Assembly (NCBI GenBank): GCA_964577825.1 | Contig: CAZOBJ010000012.1 | Span: 1 to 48,688 of the forward strand | Length of the DNA: 48,688 nt | Direction of reading: 5' to 3' | From: CAZOBJ01 sp964577825 | GTDB taxonomy: Bacteria; Planctomycetota; SZUA-567; JAFGNG01 | Shown here: one piece after another, positions 41,980 through 48,688 of the stretch | How positions within the stretch are numbered: the first letter of the stretch is position 1 | Layout: each line of letters opens with the position of its first letter | Program-made: the position numbers and the translations under genes | Notes under the pieces: generated by a model | Told to the model about the DNA's origin: nothing | Database searches by the model: none | The model's input: the letters and a program-made list of their open reading frames with translations, nothing else

Positions 41980-42942
41980 ATGACGCACACTGGCCGTCTC
42001 CACGCAGGCGGCTGCATCCTGCTGAGCTTGCTTTGCCTGACTGGCCTCGTCGGCTGTCCCCAGCCTGACGCTACGACCGACGCGACTCGCAAATCGCAGC
42101 AACCAACGCCGAGGCAACCGGTAACGCTGCGCGATGACCCCTACGTTCTGACGTATGCACGAGAAACGCTGGTGTTCCGGCGCAATCACACTGAGGTCGG
42201 TACCATTCGTGCACCGTGCTATCGATTTTCGGACCAGCAGCTATTTCGCGATAGCCCCTCTGGCGACGCGACCCGGCCTAGCCTGGCCGACTTCCGCGTC
42301 CTGGATCCTCCGGCCGGTGCGAACAACGGACCGTTCTTCCAGATCACGCTCAGATACGTGTCCCCGCGGTCTGGATCGGAGTCGTGGGCGCTTGACCTTG
42401 TCCAGGTCTACGGAGCTTCGCCTGCGGGCACCACCGTGCTCGTCGATGAACTGCCCGCGAAGGCCACCCATTGGGTGTGCCTTGACACCATCGACCCGGT
42501 AGCGCTAACCAGGACCCTTCCGCACCGCATCCGGTGGCGAAGCGATCCGTGTCGACCGTACCTGGAAGTGGAGCTCTATGGACGTATGGAAGCCAGATTC
42601 AAATCCCCAGGACGAAGTGGAGAATCCGTGGTGGGGATATCGTTCCACGAGCACCCCTTCGGCGTATCTCACTTCGTCTTGATAGCCAATCACCACGACG
42701 CGCGCGAGGCCATCCGTCAGTGCCTATCGAGCTCGCCTGATCCAGAACTGAGCTACCACCTGACTGATTTCCGATTCGTCGGCACAATAGAGTCACAGCG
42801 TGCCGACTTTCTCGACGAATTGGAGATGCACGTGAGCCGAATCCAAGAGGGTCTGCTGATCGGCAACGAGTACCCGGTGGCCGACCATGTGCGGCGACGC
42901 AGGTCGAAGGAGGACGCGGACGGCGCGGCGCCGGGACCTTGA
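41980..42942 (+). CDS. Lipoprotein of unknown function
   Basis: 320 aa from ATG 41980 (GGGGG 6 bases upstream; ATG 41962 in frame is weaker). Signal II peptide with lipobox LVGC (Cys at about 26). The mature part is beta-rich (TYARETLVFRRNHTEVGTI, FFQITLRYVSPRSG, RPYLEVELYGRMEARF). The C-terminal 60 residues are helical and charged (FLDELEMHVSRIQEGLLIG, about 285-303). No family recognised. Base composition is lower in GC than the surrounding housekeeping genes (34/60 at 42601-42660), in line with a mobile or accessory origin. Confidence 0.7.
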   Translation: MTHTGRLHAGGCILLSLLCLTGLVGCPQPDATTDATRKSQQPTPRQPVTLRDDPYVLTYARETLVFRRNHTEVGTIRAPCYRFSDQQLFRDSPSGDATRPSLADFRVLDPPAGANNGPFFQITLRYVSPRSGSESWALDLVQVYGASPAGTTVLVDELPAKATHWVCLDTIDPVALTRTLPHRIRWRSDPCRPYLEVELYGRMEARFKSPGRSGESVVGISFHEHPFGVSHFVLIANHHDAREAIRQCLSSSPDPELSYHLTDFRFVGTIESQRADFLDELEMHVSRIQEGLLIGNEYPVADHVRRRRSKEDADGAAPGP

Positions 42943-42958
42943 GGCGAAGGGATGAACC

Positions 42959-43495
42959 GTGACGCACGAGCCCGGGCGGTCCGGTGCGCGGATGCTGCGA
43001 CGCGCGATCCTGGCGTTTCTGTTCGGCGCATTCGGGATGTACGCGCTGCTACTGTTCCTGCGCTATCCGGCTCGGACGAACCTGTCGGATGCCGTGGCAT
43101 CGAGCTTCCCTTGGGATGCCTTCGGCGCCGTGATGTTCGGGATAGTTGTCGTGCTCGGTGTCGTGCTCGTGGAGTTGGCGGCGCGGTGGGCCAAAAAGCC
43201 GGCGTTCACCGCGGACAGCAGCGGCCGCCGGTCCTTACGCAGACTGTTGCTACGACGAGCTGTGTTGCTCTTCTTTGTCGCCATGATCGGCCGGTTCGGT
43301 ATCTTTATGCTGTTGCTCCAATGTCCGTATGTGCCTCTCGCTCTCGACATTGAGCAGTACAGCATTGGACGAGAGTTGCTCGCCTCCGCAGCCACGGCCC
43401 TATTGGTCGCCGGGGCCTCCGTCCCGATCACCCTGGTGGCCGAGCGATTGAAGCGATACACCTTCAAGGCGGATGACGACGACCTCACGGATTAG
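42959..43495 (+). CDS. Four-helix membrane protein, paralogue of the one at 41356
   Basis: 178 aa from GTG 42959 (GGG 7 bases upstream; ATG 42992 in frame is an alternative), 16 bases after the lipoprotein stop. Membrane segments at about 15-35, 55-75, 98-117 and 135-155. A basic LRRLLLRRA stretch precedes helix 3, and the protein ends with an acidic tail (KADDDDLTD). Same overall plan as the 41356 product, so the island seems to hold a duplicated small membrane-protein family. Function unknown. GC is only 30/60 at 43261-43320. Confidence 0.7.
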   Translation: MTHEPGRSGARMLRRAILAFLFGAFGMYALLLFLRYPARTNLSDAVASSFPWDAFGAVMFGIVVVLGVVLVELAARWAKKPAFTADSSGRRSLRRLLLRRAVLLFFVAMIGRFGIFMLLLQCPYVPLALDIEQYSIGRELLASAATALLVAGASVPITLVAERLKRYTFKADDDDLTD

Positions 43496-43572
43496 CGGAC
43501 AGCACGGACGGCCGGTCCACCTCCTCCGCTCACATCCTGGCGACCATGCTTGTTGTACATAGGAGGGCGCAG

Positions 43573-43620
43573 CCGGTGGCCGCAACGTACTACACGTACT
43601 CGCCCACAACGCCCCCACGT
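43573..43620 (+). pseudogene. Possible second short RHS remnant
   Basis: The DNA encodes PVAATYYTYSPTTPPR, close to the first YD repeat at 41137 (AAYYTYDPNGN). It is too short to prove descent. The rest of 43496-43717 shows nothing recognisable. Confidence 0.3.
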
Positions 43621-43717
43621 TCCTGCTGGACACGCGCCCGCGCGCGGGGGAGAATGGGTCCGGCCGCCCGGGGCGGGCGCGCCCGGTGTCCGGTGTCCAT
43701 GGGGAGGAGGGGAACGC

Positions 43718-44506
43718 ATGATCCTGATACCGCTCGGCATTGTCACGGCCGTGGTGGCCCTGGCCGCGATCGTGGTCATCGCCGGCCTGCGCATGGACCG
43801 CGAGTACCAGCGCGGGGTCATCTTCCGGCTCGGCCGGTTCCAGCACGTCAAGGGGCCCGGCCTGTACTGGATCATCCCCTGGGTCGACCAGAAGGCCCGG
43901 GTCGACATGCGCACCGACACCGTGGACATCGAGTCCCAGGAGACCGTGACCCGGGACAGCGTGACCATCAAGGTCAACGCCGTGCTCTACTACCGGGTCG
44001 AGGACGCGGCCAAGGCCATCATCACGGTGAAGAACTACCCCATGGCCACGTACGAGGCGGCGCTGACCACCCTGCGCAACGTGATCGGCCAGCACATCCT
44101 GGACGAAGTGCTCAAGGACCGCGACAAGATCAACAGCGCGGTGCGCGAGATCGTGGACCAAATCACCGACCCCTGGGGCCTGAAGGTCGAGCTCGTGGAG
44201 ATGAAGGACGTGGAGATTCCCCAGACCATGCAGCGGGCCATGGCCAAGGAGGCCGAAGCCGTGCGCGAGAAGCGCTCGCGCCTGATCAAGGCGGAGGCCG
44301 AGCAGGCGGCCTCGGAGCGGTTCAGCCAAGCGGCCCAGCACATCGCCGAGCACCCGGCCGCGCTGGAGCTCCGGCGCATGCAGATGATCGCCGAGGTCGG
44401 GGTGGAGCACAACACCACCACGATTATTCTCATGCCCTCGGACTTCGTGACCATGGCCAAGGGCATCACGCAGAAGCTCATGCGCGAGGGCGGCGGGCAG
44501 GCGTGA
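43718..44506 (+). CDS. SPFH/band 7 domain protein (slipin family)
   Basis: 262 aa, ATG 43718 with GGGGAGGAGGGG upstream. One N-terminal membrane segment (IPLGIVTAVVALAAIVVIAG, about 4-23) is followed at once by the SPFH domain: REYQRGVIFRLGRF (about 28), GPGLYWIIPWVD, DIESQETVTRDSVTIKVNAV (split, about 69-88), and RNVIGQHILDEVL (about 120). The coiled-coil part AMAKEAEAVREKRSRLIKAEAE (split, about 172-193) supports ring-like oligomers. Slipins scaffold membrane microdomains. The usual NfeD partner is not adjacent, so this is an orphan slipin. Confidence 0.94.
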   Translation: MILIPLGIVTAVVALAAIVVIAGLRMDREYQRGVIFRLGRFQHVKGPGLYWIIPWVDQKARVDMRTDTVDIESQETVTRDSVTIKVNAVLYYRVEDAAKAIITVKNYPMATYEAALTTLRNVIGQHILDEVLKDRDKINSAVREIVDQITDPWGLKVELVEMKDVEIPQTMQRAMAKEAEAVREKRSRLIKAEAEQAASERFSQAAQHIAEHPAALELRRMQMIAEVGVEHNTTTIILMPSDFVTMAKGITQKLMREGGGQA

Positions 44507-44628
44507 GCCCGCGTCAGGGCGCGCGGGGGGTGAGGCGCCGTTGTGCCGCGCCCCGCCCGTCGCCACCGTCCGGGCGGCAGACAGGCCCCCTGACCGCCTC
44601 GCCCGGCCCCAACGGGACAGCCTTCCCC

Positions 44629-45312
44629 ATGCACACGCTCACCGACATCTCGTTCGCCCTGGACGCCGAGGCGCTGCGCAGCGAGCTGCACGTCGAACCG
44701 GACACGGCCGACGCGCACGCGCTCGCCGACCTCGTCCGGCGCGCGAGGGACACGGCCCGGCCCAAGGCCGCGTTCCGCGAGCTTTTCATCCAGGCCAAGC
44801 ACGCGCGCACCGTACAGGTCGACGGCGTGGTGCTGCGAAGCCGCGCGCTCGCCCGGCAGCTCGCTTCCGCACAACGCATGTTCGCGTTCGTGGCGACCTG
44901 CGGGCGCGAGGTCCTGGACGCCGCGCCGGCCGACGGCGACCCCCTGCTCGGCTACGCGTGGGAGGCGATCAAGGCGCAGCTCCTCACCGCGGCGCGGTGC
45001 GCGTTGCGCGATCGTCTGCACGCCGCCTACCGCCTGGAGAAGACCGCGACCATGAGCCCGGGCGCGGGCGACGCGGACGTGTGGCCGATCCAGGAGCAAG
45101 GGCCCCTCTTCGCCCTGCTCGGAGGCGCGGCCCGGGCGGTCGGGGTGGAGCTGACCGACTCGTACCTCATGGTCCCGAACAAGAGCGTGTCCGGCGTGCG
45201 GTTCCCCACAGAGCTCGATTTCCACAGCTGCCAGGTCTGCTGCCGCGAGGGCTGCCCCAGCCGCAGCGCCCCGTTCGACCCGGCCCTGTGGCGCACGCTG
45301 CACGAAGATTGA
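44629..45312 (+). CDS. Vitamin B12-dependent methionine synthase activation-domain-like protein
   Basis: 227 aa from ATG 44629; no strong ribosome site, though GGGACAG lies 9 bases before. The N-terminal half contains DAHALADLVRRARDTARPKA and FAFVATCGREVLD (about 83). The C-terminal part carries NKSVSGVRFPTELDFHSCQVC (split, about 184-204), then CREGCPSRSAPFD (about 205-217). This Cys-rich ending and the layout resemble stand-alone corrinoid reactivation/MetH-activation-domain proteins that accompany corrinoid methyltransferases. The Cys may hold a metal or cluster. Two URO-D-type genes downstream support a corrinoid methyl-transfer context. Confidence 0.7.
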   Translation: MHTLTDISFALDAEALRSELHVEPDTADAHALADLVRRARDTARPKAAFRELFIQAKHARTVQVDGVVLRSRALARQLASAQRMFAFVATCGREVLDAAPADGDPLLGYAWEAIKAQLLTAARCALRDRLHAAYRLEKTATMSPGAGDADVWPIQEQGPLFALLGGAARAVGVELTDSYLMVPNKSVSGVRFPTELDFHSCQVCCREGCPSRSAPFDPALWRTLHED

Positions 45313-45850
45313 CCCGCCCGACCGGCCCGGCAAGAGGTGGGGACTTGCGCGGCCGGCCGCATGGGCACCGCTGCCGGTCTTGACCCGGTCTCGGGCTTAC
45401 ACAGCCTGTCGCGGTCGCTTGGCCGCTTGGGGGTGATTGTAGAGCGCACCGTGCCGGTTGCGAAGAGAGATCGTCGTGGGCCGGTTTGGGCCGGCGCTGC
45501 GCGGACGGTTGGAGGGCCGCAAAAGCCGGCGCGAGGTCCAGAGCGGCCGCGTTCTGCGGCAAGACGACATTCGCGCTTTTTTGAGTCAGCCGCTGACCGA
45601 GAGGCGAGTCCGGCGGTTACGTCACGAGTGGCGCCCCGTCGTTTGCCGGCGTCCGGGATGAATGACATTGAACTAGACAGGGTCGCTCCACGGCATTACT
45701 GTCATGAGCGATGACGGGAACCGGGATGGCGGGAACCATGTCGGCACCGACGAGATCCACGCGAGAGCGGCGGCGGCCCCGTGAGTGCGTGCGGTGCGAT
45801 GCTCGCACACATGAGCCCAGGTGTTCGAGAAGAAAGGAATCGGAGTGACG
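45313..45850. other. Region without recognised genes
   Basis: 538 bases. A 67-codon open stretch (TTG 45458 to 45661) lacks a clear ribosome site and family and is not called. There are no tRNAs, no repeat elements of types A or B and no convincing promoter. Confidence 0.6.
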
Positions 45851-47014
45851 ATGACGCCAAATCGAAACGAGCACGACAGCCAGCCGGACGCGATGACACG
45901 GATCACCATCCCTATGTTGGACATCTCCGATCACGAAGACCAACATGTCTTCGTGGCGCAGGGCACGAAGACGGAGTGGAATGGGCATCCGAACACTGTT
46001 CTCTTGCCGGATGGAAGGACGATCTTCTGTGTGTGGCAGGGACGGCGCGACGGAAGTACGGCGCATGGTGCCCCTGCCGGCTATATGAAACGCAGCGACG
46101 ACGCCGGGGTGACCTGGAGCGACTACCTCGACTTGCCCCGCAACTGGCTGAAGATCGGTCGGGGCGCTCCCGTGATGCACCGCCTCGTGGACCCGCACGG
46201 AAAGGCCCGCCTGTTCGTGTTTTGCCGAGATGAAGGTCGAACGACATTCCTTCAGGCCGCTTCGGAAGACGATGGCCGAACATGGTCCGAAATGCGTCCG
46301 ATCGGATTGATGGATCCGGATCGCGCTCCCGTGACCGGGTGGACCGCGCCGATCACCATCCTGAGGGCGCAAGGGGCCGACGGTAGAAGCAAGCATCTGA
46401 TGTGGTACGAACGATCCCGCGACGGCGGCCCCAGGCCCGGGGTCATCTGGCAAAGCGCGAGCTACGACGGAGGACTTTCCTGGGGCGCGTCGAGGGCGGT
46501 GGTCGACAAGGCGGGCGTCTGCGAACCCGCGGCCGTTCGTTCGCCGACGGGCCGGCAACTGCTCCTTCTGATGCGAGAGCAGAGCCGCGAACTGAACTCC
46601 CTCTTCGCCGTCAGCGATGACGAAGGGCAGACTTGGTCGCCTCCGCGCGAGCTGCCGTTGGCCCTGACCGGTGACCGGCACCTTGCCCGCTACGCGCCCG
46701 ACGGCAGGCTGATGGTCGCGTTCAGGCCGGTTCCGTCAAAAAGATCGATGACATTGTCGGCTTCTCCCCAAGACTATTTCACTGCTTGGGTGGGCCGGTA
46801 CGAGGATATTGTCGAGGGACGCGAGGGAGAGTTCCTTATCAGATTGGCCCGTAGCTATCGGGGTAGGGATCACACCTATCCAGGACTCGAAGTGCTTCCG
46901 GACGGCACGTTCGTGGCGACCACATACATTCAGTATCGTCCCGGTCCCGAGTTGCAGTCCATTGTCAGCGTTCGGTTCCGTCTCGACGAAGTTGAATCTC
47001 AACGGTCCTCATGA
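45851..47014 (+). CDS. Sialidase/BNR-repeat-like protein (Asp-box beta-propeller)
   Basis: 387 aa from ATG 45851 (GGAG 5 bases upstream; GTG 45821 in frame). Four Asp-box motifs of the SxDxGxTW type: SDDAGVTWSD (about 91), SEDDGRTWSE (about 140), SYDGGLSWGA (about 207) and SDDEGQTWSP (about 262). They mark a six-bladed propeller like sialidases and other exo-glycosidases. The N-terminal FVAQGTKTEWNGHPNTVLLPDGR and the late TYPGLEVLPDGTFVATTYIQ fit this family. No signal peptide from this start. GC is lower than neighbours (31/60 at 46741-46800), which may indicate transfer. The substrate is not certain. Confidence 0.85.
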   Translation: MTPNRNEHDSQPDAMTRITIPMLDISDHEDQHVFVAQGTKTEWNGHPNTVLLPDGRTIFCVWQGRRDGSTAHGAPAGYMKRSDDAGVTWSDYLDLPRNWLKIGRGAPVMHRLVDPHGKARLFVFCRDEGRTTFLQAASEDDGRTWSEMRPIGLMDPDRAPVTGWTAPITILRAQGADGRSKHLMWYERSRDGGPRPGVIWQSASYDGGLSWGASRAVVDKAGVCEPAAVRSPTGRQLLLLMREQSRELNSLFAVSDDEGQTWSPPRELPLALTGDRHLARYAPDGRLMVAFRPVPSKRSMTLSASPQDYFTAWVGRYEDIVEGREGEFLIRLARSYRGRDHTYPGLEVLPDGTFVATTYIQYRPGPELQSIVSVRFRLDEVESQRSS

Positions 47015-47204
47015 AACAGACCTTCCGTCCATCGCGGCCGAGAACAAGGCGCGAGAGACTTTCGAACGAGCCCCTGCAGCAGGACGCGGTGCCGAACGCT
47101 GCACAAGAGCAATGGCGGCGGACTATGCACGGGGATGGACCCGCCCGCAGGCTGCGCCGACAGCCCGGAGGTTGCGTGCAGACTGGCGCGCCCCGCTCGC
47201 GGGC

Positions 47205-47233
47205 TTGACACCGGGGCCGGACTTGCGCAGACT
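47205..47233 (+). promoter_or_regulatory. Candidate promoter for the URO-D genes
   Basis: TTGACA (47205-47210), 17 bases, CAGACT (47228-47233). The expected leader to ATG 47301 is about 60 bases. The rest of 47015-47300 shows nothing recognisable. Confidence 0.45.
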
Positions 47234-47300
47234 GTCGGCTTCGCTTGGCACACTGTAGCGGCCGCGCATAAGGACGACCCCGACGGAGCCCCGCATCCCC

Positions 47301-48428
47301 ATGACCCCGCGAGAGCGATTCCTGGAGACCCTTCTCTTCGGCAGCCCGGACAAGGTCCCCTTCCAGCCCGGCGCGCCGCGCGAGAAGACCCTGCAACGCT
47401 GGCACCGAGAAGGCCTGCCGGAGGGCGCCGATTGGTTCGACGCCACGTGCGCGCACATCGGCATCGCCCCGGACCGCCCCCGCCGGACCCCGACCGGGCC
47501 CGGGGTGAACCTGCGCATGCACCCGACCTTCGAGGAGAAGGTGCTCGAACACAAGGACGGCCACTACATCGTGCAGGACTGGATGGGCAACATCACCGAG
47601 ATCTCGGACGAGTACGACTACACCTACATCCGAAGCCCCAAGGACTTCGTCACGCGCAAGTGGCACAAGTTCCCGGTGGAGAGCCGCGCGGACTTCGAGG
47701 ACATGAAGAAGCGCTACGACCCGGACGACCCGGTCCGCTATCCCGAAGACTTCGCCGAACGCGCGCGGGCCATGCGCGACCGCGATTACGTGGTCACGGT
47801 CCACTTCGCCGGGCCGTTCTGGCAGCTGCGCGAGTGGGTCGGGTTCGAGCCTTTGTGCATGCTCTTCGTCGAGGACCCGGACTTCGTGGCCGAGATGGTC
47901 GCGTTCTGGGCCCAGTTCGTGTCCCGGACGCTCGCGCGCGCGCTGGACGCGGGCGTGGTGGACCACATCCACATCAGCGAGGACATGGCCTACAAGGACA
48001 AGAGCATGATCAGCCCGGCCATGGTGCGCGAGTTTCTGCTGCCCACCTGGTCGCGATGGGTGGCGCAGGCCGGGCGGGCCGGGGTGCGGCTCTTCGACCT
48101 GGACTCGGACGGGTGCATCGACGAGCTCATCCCCCTGTGGATCGAGGCGGGGCTCAACGTCTGCGACCCGATCGAGGTGGCCGCGGGCTGCGACGTGAAC
48201 GCCTACCGCCGCCGGTTCGGCCGCAAGATGGCCTATCGCCAGGGCGTGGACAAGCGATGCATCGCCAAGGGCGGCGGCGTCATCGAAGGGGAGCTCGCGC
48301 GCATCGCGCCCGTGGTGCGCGACGGGGGCTACATCCCGGGCTGCGACCATGGGGTACCGTTCGACATCTCCTGGCCGAACTTCCTGCTTTACGCGGGGCT
48401 GTTGGCCGAGCTGACCGGATGGCGATAG
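47301..48428 (+). CDS. Uroporphyrinogen decarboxylase superfamily protein (probable methyltransferase type)
   Basis: 375 aa. TIM-barrel URO-D/MtaA/CmuA fold: MTPRERFLETLLFGSPDKVPF at the start (split), QDWMGNI (about 93), FAGPFWQLREWVGFEPLCML (about 169-188), DHIHISEDMAYKDKSMISP (about 219-237, the URO-D-like SEDMAYK block), FDLDSDGCIDELIPLW (about 265), and GGYIPGCDHGVPFDISWPNF (about 347-366). True heme-pathway URO-Ds differ in the N-terminal substrate loop; this group acts in methyl transfer, often with corrinoid proteins. A second family member starts 71 bases downstream. Confidence 0.88.
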   Translation: MTPRERFLETLLFGSPDKVPFQPGAPREKTLQRWHREGLPEGADWFDATCAHIGIAPDRPRRTPTGPGVNLRMHPTFEEKVLEHKDGHYIVQDWMGNITEISDEYDYTYIRSPKDFVTRKWHKFPVESRADFEDMKKRYDPDDPVRYPEDFAERARAMRDRDYVVTVHFAGPFWQLREWVGFEPLCMLFVEDPDFVAEMVAFWAQFVSRTLARALDAGVVDHIHISEDMAYKDKSMISPAMVREFLLPTWSRWVAQAGRAGVRLFDLDSDGCIDELIPLWIEAGLNVCDPIEVAAGCDVNAYRRRFGRKMAYRQGVDKRCIAKGGGVIEGELARIAPVVRDGGYIPGCDHGVPFDISWPNFLLYAGLLAELTGWR

Positions 48429-48499
48429 GGCGCCGGGCATGCCACCGGCCAAAGCCCGCGTCGCTCGCGGACGTTCGGTCGGATCCACGGGGAGCTCAT

Positions 48500-48688
48500 A
48501 TGCCGTTCACGCCAGACTACCGCCACTTCGCCGACGTCATGCGCAACCGGCGTCCCGCGCGTCTGCCGCTGTATGAGCACGGCGTGGATGTGCGCACCCT
48601 GGAGGACATCCTGGGCAAGGAGTTCGCGGGCCTGCGCTCCGGCGAGGGTGCGGACCTGGCCGAGTATTTCCGCCACTACTGTCGCTTC
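48500..48688 (+). CDS. Uroporphyrinogen decarboxylase superfamily protein (partial, cut by window end)
   Basis: 63 codons visible, ATG 48500 with GGGGAG 4 bases upstream. The N-terminus (MPFTPDYRHFADVMRNRRP, then ARLPLYEHGVDVRTLEDILG) fits URO-D-like proteins of the NRxPxRLPLYEH type. It sits in the same direction as the previous gene; the two probably form an operon that continues past the window. Confidence 0.8.
   Translation, partial: MPFTPDYRHFADVMRNRRPARLPLYEHGVDVRTLEDILGKEFAGLRSGEGADLAEYFRHYCRF

Noticed and set aside
45458..45661. 67-codon open frame starting TTG
   Set aside because: No ribosome site, no similarity, and a basic composition typical of chance frames.

Overview
The window is high-GC bacterial DNA. 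Hand counts of single 60-base lines give 46/60 G+C at 27541-27600, but only 31/60 at 46741-46800 and 30/60 at 43261-43320. The gene set (many Gfo/Idh, DUF4432, DUF3604, sugar isomerase and URO-D-like proteins, a BNR sialidase fold, HDOD and HD-GYP signalling, a PEGA lipoprotein) resembles large-genome heterotrophs of the PVC group (Planctomycetes, Lentisphaerae) or neighbouring candidate phyla. That placement is an inference from gene content; no rRNA is present. Many promoters look like ordinary housekeeping-sigma sites (TTGACA/TTGCCT, 16-18 bases, TA-rich -10).

Layout. 1-1.8 kb (minus): a Gfo/Idh/MocA oxidoreductase cut by the window edge, then rplM-rpsI with a terminator and a well-formed promoter. 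2.1-8.5 kb (plus): mnmA, a DUF4432 epimerase-like protein, alaS, and a small protein plus an HDOD protein overlapping the end of alaS. 8.5-10.3 kb: a cluster of GC-rich inverted repeats and a tandem pair of related small four-helix membrane proteins. 10.3-14.3 kb (minus): an RluD-type pseudouridine synthase, a GH3-family acyl-adenylating enzyme and a glycosyltransferase. The glycosyltransferase is divergent from a UbiA-like membrane protein at 14.5 kb. 15.4-19 kb (minus): two alpha/beta hydrolases and a small membrane-anchored protein. 19.2-26 kb (plus): a polyphosphate module (Ppx-HD, PPK1), a ROK sugar kinase and a DUF3604 protein. 26.2-31.1 kb (plus): a REC-REC-Hpt protein, a REC-HD-GYP protein, a sugar isomerase and a sigma-54 activator with a cysteine-bearing PAS domain. 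31.4-39.6 kb (minus): a small membrane protein, asnB, a second pseudouridine synthase, two exported proteins (one of 1015 aa with a Ca-binding-like motif) and a PEGA lipoprotein.

39.8-40.1 kb holds tandem tRNA-Lys(TTT) and tRNA-Glu(TTC) followed by a strong terminator. 40.4-43.6 kb is an accessory island of lower GC: a 42-aa small protein, two lipoproteins, two related small membrane proteins and remnants of an RHS/YD-repeat gene. This looks like a decayed polymorphic-toxin locus with leftover, possibly immunity, genes. 43.7-48.7 kb carries an SPFH/slipin protein, a protein resembling corrinoid (B12) reactivation domains, a low-GC Asp-box sialidase-like protein and two URO-D-superfamily proteins, the last one cut by the window end. 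The B12-type protein and the URO-D proteins together suggest a corrinoid-dependent methyl-transfer system that continues beyond the window.

The most unusual elements are the repeat family (about 15 copies in two subtypes, one of which supplies the end of a gene), the RHS-remnant island, the GH3/glycosyltransferase/UbiA-like divergon, and the REC-REC-Hpt protein whose first receiver lacks its phospho-acceptor aspartate.
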